In this document: positions 41,724-50,516 of the stretch, in pieces | Position numbering within the stretch: position 1 is the stretch's first letter | Layout of the letters: each line of letters opens with the position of its first letter | From: Caldilineaceae bacterium | GTDB taxonomy: Bacteria; Chloroflexota; Anaerolineae; Caldilineales; Caldilineaceae | Direction of reading: 5' to 3' | DNA: 64,000 nt | NCBI GenBank assembly: GCA_019637685.1 | Contig: JAHBVF010000004.1 | Span: 62,001 to 126,000, forward strand | Notes under the pieces: model-generated | Seen by the model: the letters and a program-made list of their open reading frames with translations, nothing else | What the model was told of the DNA's origin: nothing | Databases searched by the model: none | Program-made: the position numbers and the translations under genes

Positions 41724-43073
41724 ATGAACCAACTTCTTCAACCCGGCCAAACTGTTCGTACCCAGACCTCCCAGACTGTCTGCACCGTTGAGCATCTCAT
41801 CGGCGGCGGCGGACAGGGCGAAGTCTATGCCGCGCGCCTGGGAGACCCGTCCAAAGGCCATTCCCAGACGCCCGTTGCGCTCAAATGGTTCTTCCCCCAC
41901 TATCTGGGCCAGGACAGACAATTGGCCCAGCGGCTGGCCGACGCTATCAAGGCTGGACCGCCCAGCGACCGTTTTCTGTGGCCCCAGGAACTGGTACACA
42001 GCCAGGAAGTGGCGGGCTTTGGCTATCTGATGCCCCTGCGCGAGAAGCGTTTTTCCGGCATTGTCGATCTGGTCATGCGCCGGGTGAATCCCAGCTTTCG
42101 TTCGCTGGTGACAGCGGGTTTCGAGCTGGCCCACAGCTATTTTCAACTCCACGCCAAAGGGCTGTGCTACCGGGACATCTCCTTTGGCAATGTCTTCTTC
42201 GACCCGCAGACCGGCGAAGTGCGCATCTGTGACAACGACAATGTGGGCATCGACCGCAAGACCGGCGGCGGCATCGGCGGTACGGCCCGCTTTATGGCCC
42301 CGGAGATTGTACGGGGCGAGGCCACGCCCAGCAGCCAGACCGACCTTTTTTCGTTGGCTGTTCTGCTCTTTTATATGCTGATGAACCACCACCCGCTGGA
42401 AGGGGAGCGAGAGGCCAATATTCGCTGCTTCGATCTGCCGGCAATGACACGGCTCTACGGCGCGGAACCGATTTTCATCTTTGATCCCACCGACGAGCGC
42501 AACCGTCCCCTGCCTGGCTATCACGACAATGCGCTGGCACTCTGGCCGCTCTATCCCGCGTTCCTGCGCGAGATGTTCACCCGATCCTTCACGACCGGCC
42601 TGCACGACGCCAGCCACGGCCGGGTGCGGGAGAGCGAATGGCGGGCCGGTCTGGTGCGCCTGCGGGACAGCATCTATTATTGCACCCAGTGCGGCGCGGA
42701 AAATTTCTACGATAGCGAGGCTGTGCGGGCCAATGGGGGCACGCCCAATCCCTGCTGGTCGTGCAGCCACATCCCGCAGCTTCCGCCCCGGATGCGCTTG
42801 AATCGGGAGATTGTGCTGCTCAACCACGACACACGGCTCTTTCCCCACCACTTGGACGAGCGGGAGCAGTACAATTTTGGGGTCCCGGTGGCAAAGGTGG
42901 TACAGCATCCCCGTAACCCTCAGATTTGGGGATTGCAAAATCTGTCTGGCGAGAAATGGGTGAGCCGGGAGCAGGACGGCACAGCTTTCGATGTGCTGGC
43001 CGGGCAGACCGTCACCCTCTCCACTGGCACGCGTGTCCATTTCGGCCACCGGGAAGGCGAAATCCGCTTCTAG
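41724..43073 (+). CDS. Ser/Thr protein kinase with C-terminal zinc ribbon (triad kinase)
   Basis: 449 aa. Glycine loop GGGGQGEVY (27-35), ATP lysine K54 in VALKWF, catalytic YRDISFGN (D151, N156; Tyr replaces the usual His), metal-binding CDNDN (D170) in place of DFG, and a GGTARFMAPEI activation segment with an APE-like motif. A zinc ribbon follows with C320xxC323 and C344xxC347, then a beta-rich C-terminal domain (VLAGQTVTLSTGTRVHFGHREGEI) that may be an FHA-like or similar binding module; I am not sure. The zinc ribbon and neighbours match the TerY-P kinase type. The SH3 membrane protein starts 3 bp later. Confidence 0.86.
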   Translation: MNQLLQPGQTVRTQTSQTVCTVEHLIGGGGQGEVYAARLGDPSKGHSQTPVALKWFFPHYLGQDRQLAQRLADAIKAGPPSDRFLWPQELVHSQEVAGFGYLMPLREKRFSGIVDLVMRRVNPSFRSLVTAGFELAHSYFQLHAKGLCYRDISFGNVFFDPQTGEVRICDNDNVGIDRKTGGGIGGTARFMAPEIVRGEATPSSQTDLFSLAVLLFYMLMNHHPLEGEREANIRCFDLPAMTRLYGAEPIFIFDPTDERNRPLPGYHDNALALWPLYPAFLREMFTRSFTTGLHDASHGRVRESEWRAGLVRLRDSIYYCTQCGAENFYDSEAVRANGGTPNPCWSCSHIPQLPPRMRLNREIVLLNHDTRLFPHHLDEREQYNFGVPVAKVVQHPRNPQIWGLQNLSGEKWVSREQDGTAFDVLAGQTVTLSTGTRVHFGHREGEIRF

Positions 43074-43076
43074 CCT

Positions 43077-44144
43077 ATGCACCCCCAGCCCCGTCGTATA
43101 CTTCAGAGCCTGCTGCGCCAATACGGGCCAGGGCTGATGACCGATTCTCAACGAACCGAAGCCCTGCTTTCCGACCTGTGCGGCGTATATGAGACCGAGA
43201 TTTTTGTTCTCGTCCACGCCCAGCGCGCCGGCATTCTGGGCGATCTGGTGCGGCTGTCCGGGCAACGGGCCGAGAGTGCCCTGCGCCAGCGATTGGCCCG
43301 GCGTTTGCAAGATCGCTACGCGTTTTCCGCCGAAGCCGCGGCCTGGGCTGTGGATGCCTGGGCCGATGCACTGAATGTGCATGCCGTGCCCATCTATCAA
43401 AGCTGGCTGCTCCGCTTCTGGCATTTCCTGAGGAAAGGTGCGACAGAACTTCTGCACCCACAGCCTGCAAGCCGTGCGCCTGCTTTTCGGGCCACAGCCC
43501 ACCGCGGCGAGAGCAGACGATCCTTTTTTGGCCGAATTGGTGTACAATGGAGACGGGCATCCACGGGGATATTGCTACTGGCGGTTGTGATGGCCGCGGT
43601 GGCTGTTGCCTGGCAAAGCGGTTGGCTGGACAGAGCGAGCGAAGTGGCATTGGGGTCCAATGATTCACCGGTCGTAGAAAGCTGGCAGCCGCCTTCCCCG
43701 GCGGGCGCGGCCACCGCCCTGGCCGAAGGTTTTCCGCCACCCCAAGCGGCGCGTATCGAGGCGGATCTGCTCAATGTGCGCGCCGCGCCCGACTTGAACG
43801 GGGAAGTGCTGGGCAAAGTCGGGCCGCTGGGCGCCGCGGTGACTGTGGATGGCTTCAACGAAGACGGCAGTTGGTCCCACATTGCAGCGCCTGTGGCTGG
43901 GTGGATCAGCAACGAATTTGTGACGTTTGCCGGTCTATATCTGCGTCCCGGTCTGGGCCAGGTCATCCAGGCTGGCTCTGTGGTGCGCAGCGAACCCCGC
44001 CGGGATGCACCCGCCATCGACACACTGGTGGCGGGGCAGACGTTGGTTTTTGTGGCTCTCAGTGCAGACGGGCAATGGCGGCAGGTGGTCGAGCCGTCGC
44101 CCGGCTGGGTAGAGAGCCGCTATATTGAAGTAATGGAACGGTGA
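43077..44144 (+). CDS. Single-pass membrane protein with two SH3-like domains, linked to the triad
   Basis: 355 aa. Residues ~25-100 form a helical domain (LLSDLCGVYETEIFVLVHAQ ... AAAWAVDAWADAL) that recurs in bacterial signalling proteins; one membrane helix lies at ~162-180; outside it are two bacterial SH3-like repeats, the first with RIEADLLNVRAAPDLNGEV and GWISNEFVTF, the second ending GWVESRYIEV. Such domains bind cell-wall or protein ligands. The N-terminal helical domain would be cytosolic, so the protein could relay envelope state to the kinase. It is 3 bp behind the kinase and surely in the same operon. No known gene symbol. Confidence 0.75.
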   Translation: MHPQPRRILQSLLRQYGPGLMTDSQRTEALLSDLCGVYETEIFVLVHAQRAGILGDLVRLSGQRAESALRQRLARRLQDRYAFSAEAAAWAVDAWADALNVHAVPIYQSWLLRFWHFLRKGATELLHPQPASRAPAFRATAHRGESRRSFFGRIGVQWRRASTGILLLAVVMAAVAVAWQSGWLDRASEVALGSNDSPVVESWQPPSPAGAATALAEGFPPPQAARIEADLLNVRAAPDLNGEVLGKVGPLGAAVTVDGFNEDGSWSHIAAPVAGWISNEFVTFAGLYLRPGLGQVIQAGSVVRSEPRRDAPAIDTLVAGQTLVFVALSADGQWRQVVEPSPGWVESRYIEVMER

Positions 44145-44317
44145 TGAAATGTGGATAAAATAAGCGAGACGAGAAATTGGGTCGCCCATCGATTTTGCGT
44201 GGCACGTGTCTGGAGGCGAATTGATGGAATTGATTGCCGATCCCTGTAAATCCGCATAAAACGTCATCGTATCTCACTGCCAGTGTGTGCGATGTTTTGA
44301 GAAATTGAGGCACATCT

Positions 44318-45733
44318 ATGGCAAATGCCAATCACGAAAACCGCGCCGGCGGTATGACCCAAGTGGACAGTTATGGCGGCGCAGCCATTGCTGTCGGCTC
44401 GACTGTACGGGACGACACCGGGCTGATTCTGGTCGATAAACCCGACGAAAGCGCTGTGCTGGTCGGTGTGGAGTTTGACGGCGAACCGGGCCTGCTCAGT
44501 ATTGAGGATTCTCTGACCGAACTGGCCCTGCTGGCCGACACGGCTGGGCTGGAAGTGTGCGGCCAACTGACTCAGCGGCTGAATCACCCCAACCCGGCCA
44601 CATTCATCGGTTCGGGGAAAGTGGAGGAGTTGCAGGCGCTGGTGGCCGAGACCGGCGTGAATGTCGTGCTCTTCGACGAGGAACTCTCGCCCCGCCAGCA
44701 ACGCCAACTGGAAAAGGCGCTGGGCGATGATATCAAAGTGCTGGACCGCACAGCCCTGATTCTGGACATTTTCGCCCGCCACGCCAAAACCAGCGAAGGC
44801 TCGGTGCAGGTGGAACTGGCCCAGTACGAGTATCGCCTGCCCCGGCTGACCCGCGCCTGGACCCATCTGGCCCGACAATCGGGTGGACGGGCCGGTGGGG
44901 CCAGCGGTGGTGTGGGCGTGCGCGGACCGGGCGAAACCCAGTTGGAAGTGGACCGACGGGAGATCGGGCGGCGGATTGCCCATCTCAAACGGCAACTGGA
45001 CGATATCCGTAACCACCGGGAACGCTATCGGGAAAAGCGACGCCAGTCGGCAACACCGGTGGTGGCAGTGGTGGGCTATACCAACGCGGGCAAGAGTACA
45101 TTCCTGAACGCGATCAGCGACGCGGGGGTGACGGCCCAGGACCAGTTGTTCGCTACATTGGACCCAACTACCCGGCGGGTGGAGCTGCCCAACGGCCATG
45201 TGGCTCTCTTCACCGATACCGTCGGTTTCATCCAAAAGTTGCCCACCGCGCTGGTAGCCTCTTTCCGGGCCACGCTGGAAGAGATCAACGAAGCCGACCT
45301 GTTGGTGCATGTGGTGGACATCTCTCACCCCAACGCAGACGAGCAGGTGGCCGCGGTGGAAGAGGTGCTGGAAGAGCTGGGCGCTGGCGATAAGCCAGTG
45401 GTCACCGCGCTGAACAAAGCCGATCTGCTGGATCGGGACGATCCGGAAGTGCAGGCGCGGCTGGCCCAGGCGCTGGAAGCCTATCCCAACACAGTGCTGA
45501 TGAGTGCGCTGCGGGGGGAGGGCGTGGACGACCTGTTGGAAACAGTGGCAAGCCGTCTGCGCCAGGCAATGGTTCCCGTGGACCTGCTTATCCCCTATGC
45601 CCAGGGCGAGTTGGTTTCCCGTTTCCACGAGTACGGCCATGTGGACAACGAAGAATATACGGAAGATGGAACCCGAATGCGGGGACGTATGCCGGTGGAA
45701 ATGGCCGGACGTTTTCGGCAGTACTTTGCATAA
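44318..45733 (+). CDS. hflX: GTPase HflX
   Basis: 471-aa ribosome-associated GTPase that splits stalled 70S ribosomes under stress. The HflX N-domain (NHPNPATFIGSGKVEELQAL, VLFDEELSPRQQRQLE, VLDRTALILDIFARHA) precedes the GPGETQLE.DRR linker. The G domain has G1 VGYTNAGKST, G2/G3 ATLDPTTRRVELP and TDTVGFIQKLP, and G4 NKADLLD. The first ~45 residues are an extra N-terminal piece with a VGVE strand. GAGG before the ATG at 44318 is present. It is followed by a long hairpin at 45743-45797. Confidence 0.95.
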   Translation: MANANHENRAGGMTQVDSYGGAAIAVGSTVRDDTGLILVDKPDESAVLVGVEFDGEPGLLSIEDSLTELALLADTAGLEVCGQLTQRLNHPNPATFIGSGKVEELQALVAETGVNVVLFDEELSPRQQRQLEKALGDDIKVLDRTALILDIFARHAKTSEGSVQVELAQYEYRLPRLTRAWTHLARQSGGRAGGASGGVGVRGPGETQLEVDRREIGRRIAHLKRQLDDIRNHRERYREKRRQSATPVVAVVGYTNAGKSTFLNAISDAGVTAQDQLFATLDPTTRRVELPNGHVALFTDTVGFIQKLPTALVASFRATLEEINEADLLVHVVDISHPNADEQVAAVEEVLEELGAGDKPVVTALNKADLLDRDDPEVQARLAQALEAYPNTVLMSALRGEGVDDLLETVASRLRQAMVPVDLLIPYAQGELVSRFHEYGHVDNEEYTEDGTRMRGRMPVEMAGRFRQYFA

Positions 45734-45742
45734 AAACGCGTG

Positions 45743-45797
45743 GGCCGTAAGCTGTTTTTGGTGATGGTATACCCATCGGCTGAAACAACTTACGGCT
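45743..45797 (+). terminator. Nested hairpin after hflX
   Basis: GCCGTAAGCTGTTT (45744-45757) pairs with AAACAACTTACGGC (45783-45796); inside it GATGGTATACCCATC forms a second stem. Transcription would end before citrate synthase. Confidence 0.55.
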
Positions 45798-45870
45798 CAC
45801 TCCTTATGATTCACGCGCAGTCAAACATTGAACCCCTTCACTCCCCCACGCCAAGCGAAGGAGCTTGCAG

Positions 45871-47157
45871 ATGAGCACAGATACCCTTACTATCACAGAT
45901 AACCGCACAGGCGAAACCTACGAAGTCCCAATCCAGAACGAGACAATCAACGCCATCGATCTGCGCAAGATTAAAGTGCAGGCGGATGAATTCGGGATGA
46001 TGACCTACGATCCGGGCTTCACCAACACGGCTTCGTGCAAAAGTCGCATCACTTACATCGACGGCGACAAAGGCATCCTGGAATACCGGGGATATCCCAT
46101 CGAGCAGTTGGCCGAGCAGAGCAGCTTTTTGGAAGTTTCCTATCTGATCATCCACGGCGAACTGCCCACCGCGGATCAATTGGCTTTTTGGGAACAGCGC
46201 ATAATGCGCCATACGTACATCCACGAAAATCTGACGAATCTGATCAAGACCTTTCGCTACGACGCGCACCCAATGGGCATTCTGGTCAGCACCATTGCGT
46301 CCATGTCCACCCTGCACCCCGAATCCAAGCAGGTCCACGACCCGGAAGTGCGCATGAAGCAGATTTACCGCATTCTGGGCAAGCTGCCCACCGTGGCCGC
46401 GTTTGCCTATCGCCACCGGATTGGCCGCCCCTATAACTACCCGGACAGCACCCTGGGCTATGCGGGCAATTTCCTCTATATGCTGGACTTTATGGGGCAG
46501 AGCAATTACAAAGTCAATCCGGTGCTGGCCCACGCCCTGGATGTGCTCTTTATCCTCCACGCCGATCACGAACAGAACTGTTCCACCTCGGCCATGCGCA
46601 GTATTGGCTCCAGCGAGGCCGATCCCTACAGTTCGATGGCTGGCGCGGCCGCGGCGCTTTATGGGCCGCTCCACGGCGGGGCCAATGAGGCCGTGCTGCG
46701 GATGTTGCGGGAGATCGGCTCTGTGGACAATATCCCCGGCTTTATCGAGCGGGTGAAGAAGCGGGAAGTGCGGCTGATGGGTTTTGGCCACCGGGTCTAT
46801 AAAAACTACGATCCCCGTGCCCGTATCATCAAAAAAATTGCCTACGAGGTTTTTGAAGTAACCGGACGCAGTCCTCTGCTGGACATTGCGATTGAACTGG
46901 AACGGATCGCGCTGGAAGACGACTACTTTGTCTCCCGCAAGCTCTACCCGAATGTGGACTTCTACAGCGGTATTATCTATCAGGCCATGGGCTTCCCGGC
47001 GGATATGTTCCCGGTGCTCTTTGCTCTGGGGCGTGCGCCTGGCTGGCTGGCCCAGTGGGCCGAGATGGTAGACGATCCGGACCAGAAGATTTCCCGTCCC
47101 CGCCAGATTTATCTGGGCGAGCGGGGTCGGGAATATGTGGCGATAGACCAGCGCTAG
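45871..47157 (+). CDS. gltA: Citrate synthase
   Basis: 428 aa; condenses acetyl-CoA and oxaloacetate. Family landmarks: ITYIDGDKGILEYRGYPIEQLAE, FILHADHEQNCSTSAMR (the catalytic His region), GPLHGGANEAVLRML (second His), GFGHRVYKNYDPRA and NVDFYSGIIYQAMG with the catalytic Asp. The length fits the Gram-negative-like type II enzyme; the CGPLHGG-like segment is complete. AAGGAG at 45858-45863 selects the ATG at 45871 over an in-frame TTG six bases earlier. The next gene starts 51 bp later on the same strand. Confidence 0.95.
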   Translation: MSTDTLTITDNRTGETYEVPIQNETINAIDLRKIKVQADEFGMMTYDPGFTNTASCKSRITYIDGDKGILEYRGYPIEQLAEQSSFLEVSYLIIHGELPTADQLAFWEQRIMRHTYIHENLTNLIKTFRYDAHPMGILVSTIASMSTLHPESKQVHDPEVRMKQIYRILGKLPTVAAFAYRHRIGRPYNYPDSTLGYAGNFLYMLDFMGQSNYKVNPVLAHALDVLFILHADHEQNCSTSAMRSIGSSEADPYSSMAGAAAALYGPLHGGANEAVLRMLREIGSVDNIPGFIERVKKREVRLMGFGHRVYKNYDPRARIIKKIAYEVFEVTGRSPLLDIAIELERIALEDDYFVSRKLYPNVDFYSGIIYQAMGFPADMFPVLFALGRAPGWLAQWAEMVDDPDQKISRPRQIYLGERGREYVAIDQR

Positions 47158-47208
47158 AACAGATTGCTATATTATCCATATCCACCAGTGTAGATGGAGA
47201 CAGGAACA

Positions 47209-48195
47209 ATGGCGAAGCCGAAAGTATTTGTGACCCGAACAATCCCCGAAGCCGGGCTGTCTATGGTGCGGGACTTTTGTGATGTAGACATCTGGCCCGG
47301 CGATCTGCCCCCGGAGCGGGATTATGTGCTGGAACACGTGAAAGGTGTCGATGGCATTCTCTCGCTGTTGACGACAAAGATGGACAAAGGGGTGATGGAC
47401 GCGGCGGGCGCGGGGTTAAAGGTGATCAGCAACTATGCGGTCGGCTTCGACAATATTGACATCCCCGAAGCAACCAAGCGGGGGATTCCGGTGGGCCATA
47501 CACCGGGCGTCTTGACCGAAACCACCGCTGATTTCGCGTTTGCCCTGCTCATCTCCGCGGCCCGACGGGTGGTGGAGGGGCACAATTACACGCTGGCGGG
47601 CAAATGGAAGACGTGGGGGCCGTCTCTGCTGCTGGGCCAGGATGTCTACGGCGCGACGCTGGGGCTGATCGGCCTGGGCCGCATCGGCAAGAGTATGGCC
47701 AAACGGGCCACTGGCTTCGATATGAAGATTCTCTATCACGACGAGTACGTGTCTGCGGACGATCCCTTTGTCAAAGAGGTCGGTGCCCAATCGGTAGACC
47801 TGGACACCCTTCTGGCTGAATCGGATTTTGTATCCTTGCACACGCCTCTGCTGCCCTCCACCCACCACCTGATCGATGCCGCGGCATTGGCCAAGATGAA
47901 GCCCACCGCGATTCTGATCAACAGCGCGCGGGGGCCGCTCATCGATCCCGCGGCGCTCTACGATGCGCTGAAAAATGGCGGCATCGCCTATGCGGGGCTG
48001 GACGTGACCGAGCCGGAGCCGATTCCTATGGATAGCCCGCTACTGACACTGGACAATATCATTATTGCGCCCCACATCGCCAGTGGCAGTGTGGCCACGC
48101 GGGACCAGATGGCCGTAATCGCCGCCAATAATCTCATCGCCGGATTGACTGGGAAACAACTGCCCAATTGCGCCAATCCGAAGGTGTACGGGTAG
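47209..48195 (+). CDS. Glyoxylate/hydroxypyruvate-reductase-like 2-hydroxyacid dehydrogenase
   Basis: 328 aa. NAD-binding [17 protein letters not shown], catalytic Arg in [12 protein letters not shown], Glu in LDVTEPEP and His in IAPHIASG are all in place, as is the N-terminal [13 protein letters not shown] typical of the glyoxylate reductase (GyaR/GhrB) group. It would reduce glyoxylate or hydroxypyruvate with NAD(P)H. AGGAA before the ATG at 47209 supports that start. The position behind citrate synthase may mean co-transcription. In contrast to the homologue at 28985-29992, the substrate arginine is conserved. Confidence 0.88.
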   Translation: MAKPKVFVTRTIPEAGLSMVRDFCDVDIWPGDLPPERDYVLEHVKGVDGILSLLTTKMDKGVMDAAGAGLKVISNYAVGFDNIDIPEATKRGIPVGHTPGVLTETTADFAFALLISAARRVVEGHNYTLAGKWKTWGPSLLLGQDVYGATLGLIGLGRIGKSMAKRATGFDMKILYHDEYVSADDPFVKEVGAQSVDLDTLLAESDFVSLHTPLLPSTHHLIDAAALAKMKPTAILINSARGPLIDPAALYDALKNGGIAYAGLDVTEPEPIPMDSPLLTLDNIIIAPHIASGSVATRDQMAVIAANNLIAGLTGKQLPNCANPKVYG

Positions 48196-48234
48196 GGTCG
48201 CAAGCGTTCTTCCAGTTTGCAGCTATCACCAGAG

Positions 48235-48296
48235 ATATAAAACGAGAAGCGTGAGATCGTCCGACGATCTCACGCTTCTCGTTTTATATTTTTTAC
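48235..48296. terminator. 26-bp perfect hairpin terminator between convergent genes
   Basis: ATATAAAACGAGAAGCGTGA... (48235-48260) and its exact reverse complement (48264-48289) with a CCG loop, then TTTTTTA. It ends the glyoxylate-reductase gene and, read from the other side, can end the unknown membrane protein gene. Confidence 0.8.
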
Positions 48297-48326
48297 CGAA
48301 AGAGGTTACCTGATCCCCGCCAGGTT

Positions 48327-48980
48327 TCAGTTGATGCTTTGCAGCACCGACACCACATCCCCCGTGCAGCCAGCCAATGTGTCTCCGCTGAGCTGGAATG
48401 TCTCCACGGGCAGACGGGACAGATCGCCGTCCAGGGCCAGGGCTACCCGGCCGCAGCGGTTGGTGGCACTCATCAAAAAGCTGTGGGTGTCCATACTGGC
48501 GTCGGACGGCCGCACACGGGCCAGATTGTCAGCACCTAGACGCACAGCCCCGGTTACTATTCCGATCTCTGAGCGCCAACCTTCCTCTTCGGGCCGGGGC
48601 GCGGACAACAGAATTTCCAGCCGCTTGAGCGAGACAACGAGCAGGGAAATATCCGCGGCGATTTCGTTGAAATAGACGGAATCGGCTGTGTAGCGTGGCG
48701 GCGCGACGGGCGCGGGGGTTTCCGCTTCGGCTGGGGAAGGCGGCGGGATTTCCCGCGCCTGGGCTGCCGGTTGTGCGCTGGACACTGTCTGTGGCGCGGT
48801 CTCCGGCTCGGTTGCTACCGCGGCACCGCGTGCCGGTGCCTGCAACGAGACGGCTGTACCGTTGACAATGAGCCGAAAGTTGCCCCCGGTGGCGGATGCG
48901 GCGAACAGTCCAATCCCCGCCGCCAATATTCCAATTCCTGTTGTTATTCCCTGCAAAACGCCGACAATTGTCTCTGACAT
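48327..48980 (-). CDS. Membrane-anchored protein of unknown function
   Basis: 217 aa. A hydrophobic N-terminus (residues ~5-30, GVLQGITTGIGILAAGIGLF) is followed by a Pro/Ala/Glu-rich linker (~50-95) and a C-terminal domain with YFNEIAADISLLVVSLKRLEILL and two cysteines (NRCGRVAL, LAGCTGDVV) that could form a disulfide. This suggests an exported, tethered domain. I do not recognise the family. The start at 48980 has no clear Shine-Dalgarno sequence. It is flanked by the strong hairpin at 48235 and, upstream, by the quinone-reductase-like gene on the same strand with a ~100-bp gap. Confidence 0.65.
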   Translation of the reverse strand: MSETIVGVLQGITTGIGILAAGIGLFAASATGGNFRLIVNGTAVSLQAPARGAAVATEPETAPQTVSSAQPAAQAREIPPPSPAEAETPAPVAPPRYTADSVYFNEIAADISLLVVSLKRLEILLSAPRPEEEGWRSEIGIVTGAVRLGADNLARVRPSDASMDTHSFLMSATNRCGRVALALDGDLSRLPVETFQLSGDTLAGCTGDVVSVLQSIN

Positions 48981-49081
48981 GGCTGGTTCAACCGATAGAT
49001 GAAACGGAAAACACGACTGTTTATTCCTATCGGCACAGGCATTGTCTTTGTTCATCCCCCGGCAGTAACGGAATCGGCTGA

Positions 49082-50101
49082 TTATTCCAGGGAGGCGTCT
49101 GCTTTGTCTTGGGCATCCGCGTGCGGAGAGGTGGTGATGATAACGTTTCCCACCTTTTGCCCCGTTTCCACATAGCGGTGGGCGTCGGCAATCTGGGCCA
49201 GTGGATAACACCTGTCGATGACTGTGTGCAGTTTCCCTGCTTCCATCAGTTCTGCCAGAAAAGCCAGGTCCTTCGCCTTGGGGCTGGTCATCTCGAACAG
49301 CACTTTTCTGTCGCTGTTGCGAGAAACCAATTTTCCGCGCACAACCTGGATCAGCCCGGTCGGGTTGGCGATCAGATAGCGCCCGTTTGGATTGAGCGAA
49401 CGGACACTGGCGGAAAAGGGACTCTTGCCAATGATGTCAAAAATTACGTCGTAGTGCTGGCCGTTTTGGCTGAAATCTTGCTGCGTGTAGTCAATCACCC
49501 CATCCGCACCGATCTGACGTAACTTCTTCAGTTTCTCCCCGCTGTCCACGGCTGTTACCTCTGCGCCGAAGTGCTTGGCAATCTGTATCCCATAGGTGCC
49601 AATACTGCCCCCCGCGCCATTGATCAACACCTTCTCGCCCGACTGGATGTTGGCGATTGTGAGGAAGTGGAGCGCTTCCAGCCCGCCCAGGCCAACCGGC
49701 GCGGCCGCTTCGTAGCTCACCGCAGCCGGTTTGGGCGCGATGGCCCCCTTTTCAGGAACGCACACATATTCCGCATAGGTTCCAAAACCAAAAAGGGTCG
49801 TTCCAAAGACCTGATCGCCTACGCTGAATCGGCTTACATCGGCTCCGATTGCTTCCACTTCCCCAGCCAGATAAGTCCCAGGAATGGTGACTCGTGTTGG
49901 CTTGCGGAGCCCAAGATAGAGCCGCATGGGAAGGCGAATCCAATAGGGAAAGCGCAAATTGCGCATTTCACAGTCGCCGGTGGTAGCAGTGGTGGCGTGG
50001 ATTTTGATCAAAATTTCGTTGCTTTTGGGCGCGGGCTTGGGGACTTCCCGCAGTTTCAGCACATCCGGCGACCCGTATTGGGTCCAGACAATCGCTTGCA
50101 T
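49082..50101 (-). CDS. Zinc-free MDR alcohol dehydrogenase/quinone-reductase-like protein
   Basis: 339 aa. Medium-chain reductase with GYGSPDVLKLREVPKP-type start (TQYGSPDVLKLREVPKP), TYLAGEVEAIGADVSRF, the NADP-binding LINGAGGSIGTYGIQIAKHFGAEV and YDVIFDIIGKSPF. Zinc ligands of classical ADHs are missing (no GHE, no Cys lobe), which places it in the quinone oxidoreductase group that reduces quinones or enones with NADPH. GAGAAGG before the ATG at 50101 is good; an ATG four codons earlier is possible. The Smr-type gene lies 112 bp upstream on the same strand. Confidence 0.87.
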   Translation of the reverse strand: MQAIVWTQYGSPDVLKLREVPKPAPKSNEILIKIHATTATTGDCEMRNLRFPYWIRLPMRLYLGLRKPTRVTIPGTYLAGEVEAIGADVSRFSVGDQVFGTTLFGFGTYAEYVCVPEKGAIAPKPAAVSYEAAAPVGLGGLEALHFLTIANIQSGEKVLINGAGGSIGTYGIQIAKHFGAEVTAVDSGEKLKKLRQIGADGVIDYTQQDFSQNGQHYDVIFDIIGKSPFSASVRSLNPNGRYLIANPTGLIQVVRGKLVSRNSDRKVLFEMTSPKAKDLAFLAELMEAGKLHTVIDRCYPLAQIADAHRYVETGQKVGNVIITTSPHADAQDKADASLE

Positions 50102-50213
50102 CGGCCTTCTCACCTACAGTTGCTCAAAAACCTACAGTTGCTCAAAATAGGACCCGCTACCCACATCCGGCGGCTTGCTCCCCACTTGGGTCAAAATCGT
50201 CATCACTTCTGAA

Positions 50214-50468
50214 TTAATGGCGAAAGTGGACAAACACCCGCCCAAAGTTTTTGCTGTCCTTTTCCAGTCGGTGGTATTGCGCCCGAATGTGGGATTGATT
50301 GAGAAAGCGCAGGACGTGCTTTTTTAGCTGCCCGCTGCCTTTGCCGGGAATAATCTCCACCAGATCGATGCGCCTGTCCACGGCTTCCTGGATAATTCGA
50401 TTCAGTTCTTTTTCGATGGTATCTCCCCGGTTGTAGATGTCGTGGAGATCGAGTTTCAGCTTTGCCAT
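50214..50468 (-). CDS. Stand-alone Smr-domain protein
   Basis: 84 aa, essentially only an Smr (MutS2 C-terminal) domain: LDLHDIYNRG at the start and VEIIPGKGSGQLKKHVLRFL in the middle carry the two family motifs (LDLHG-like and GxGSG-like). Smr domains nick DNA or RNA; solitary Smr proteins are found in many bacteria without a settled role. GGAG lies 8 nt before the ATG at 50468. It follows the RarA C-terminal-like gene by 48 bp and is probably co-transcribed, suggesting a joint role in nucleic-acid processing. Confidence 0.82.
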   Translation of the reverse strand: MAKLKLDLHDIYNRGDTIEKELNRIIQEAVDRRIDLVEIIPGKGSGQLKKHVLRFLNQSHIRAQYHRLEKDSKNFGRVFVHFRH

Positions 50469-50516
50469 ACACATTTCTCCAGCCCACTTTTGGTGGACCG
50501 TCCTGTGCCACCCACT

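Noticed and set aside
40115..43073. Tellurite-resistance locus
   Set aside because: The triad resembles TerY-P, but no TerB, TerC, TerD or TerZ-type gene is present, so a tellurite function is not supported.
41700..43547. 615-codon minus-strand frame across the triad kinase
   Set aside because: Antisense to an intact kinase with all motifs; no protein-like features.
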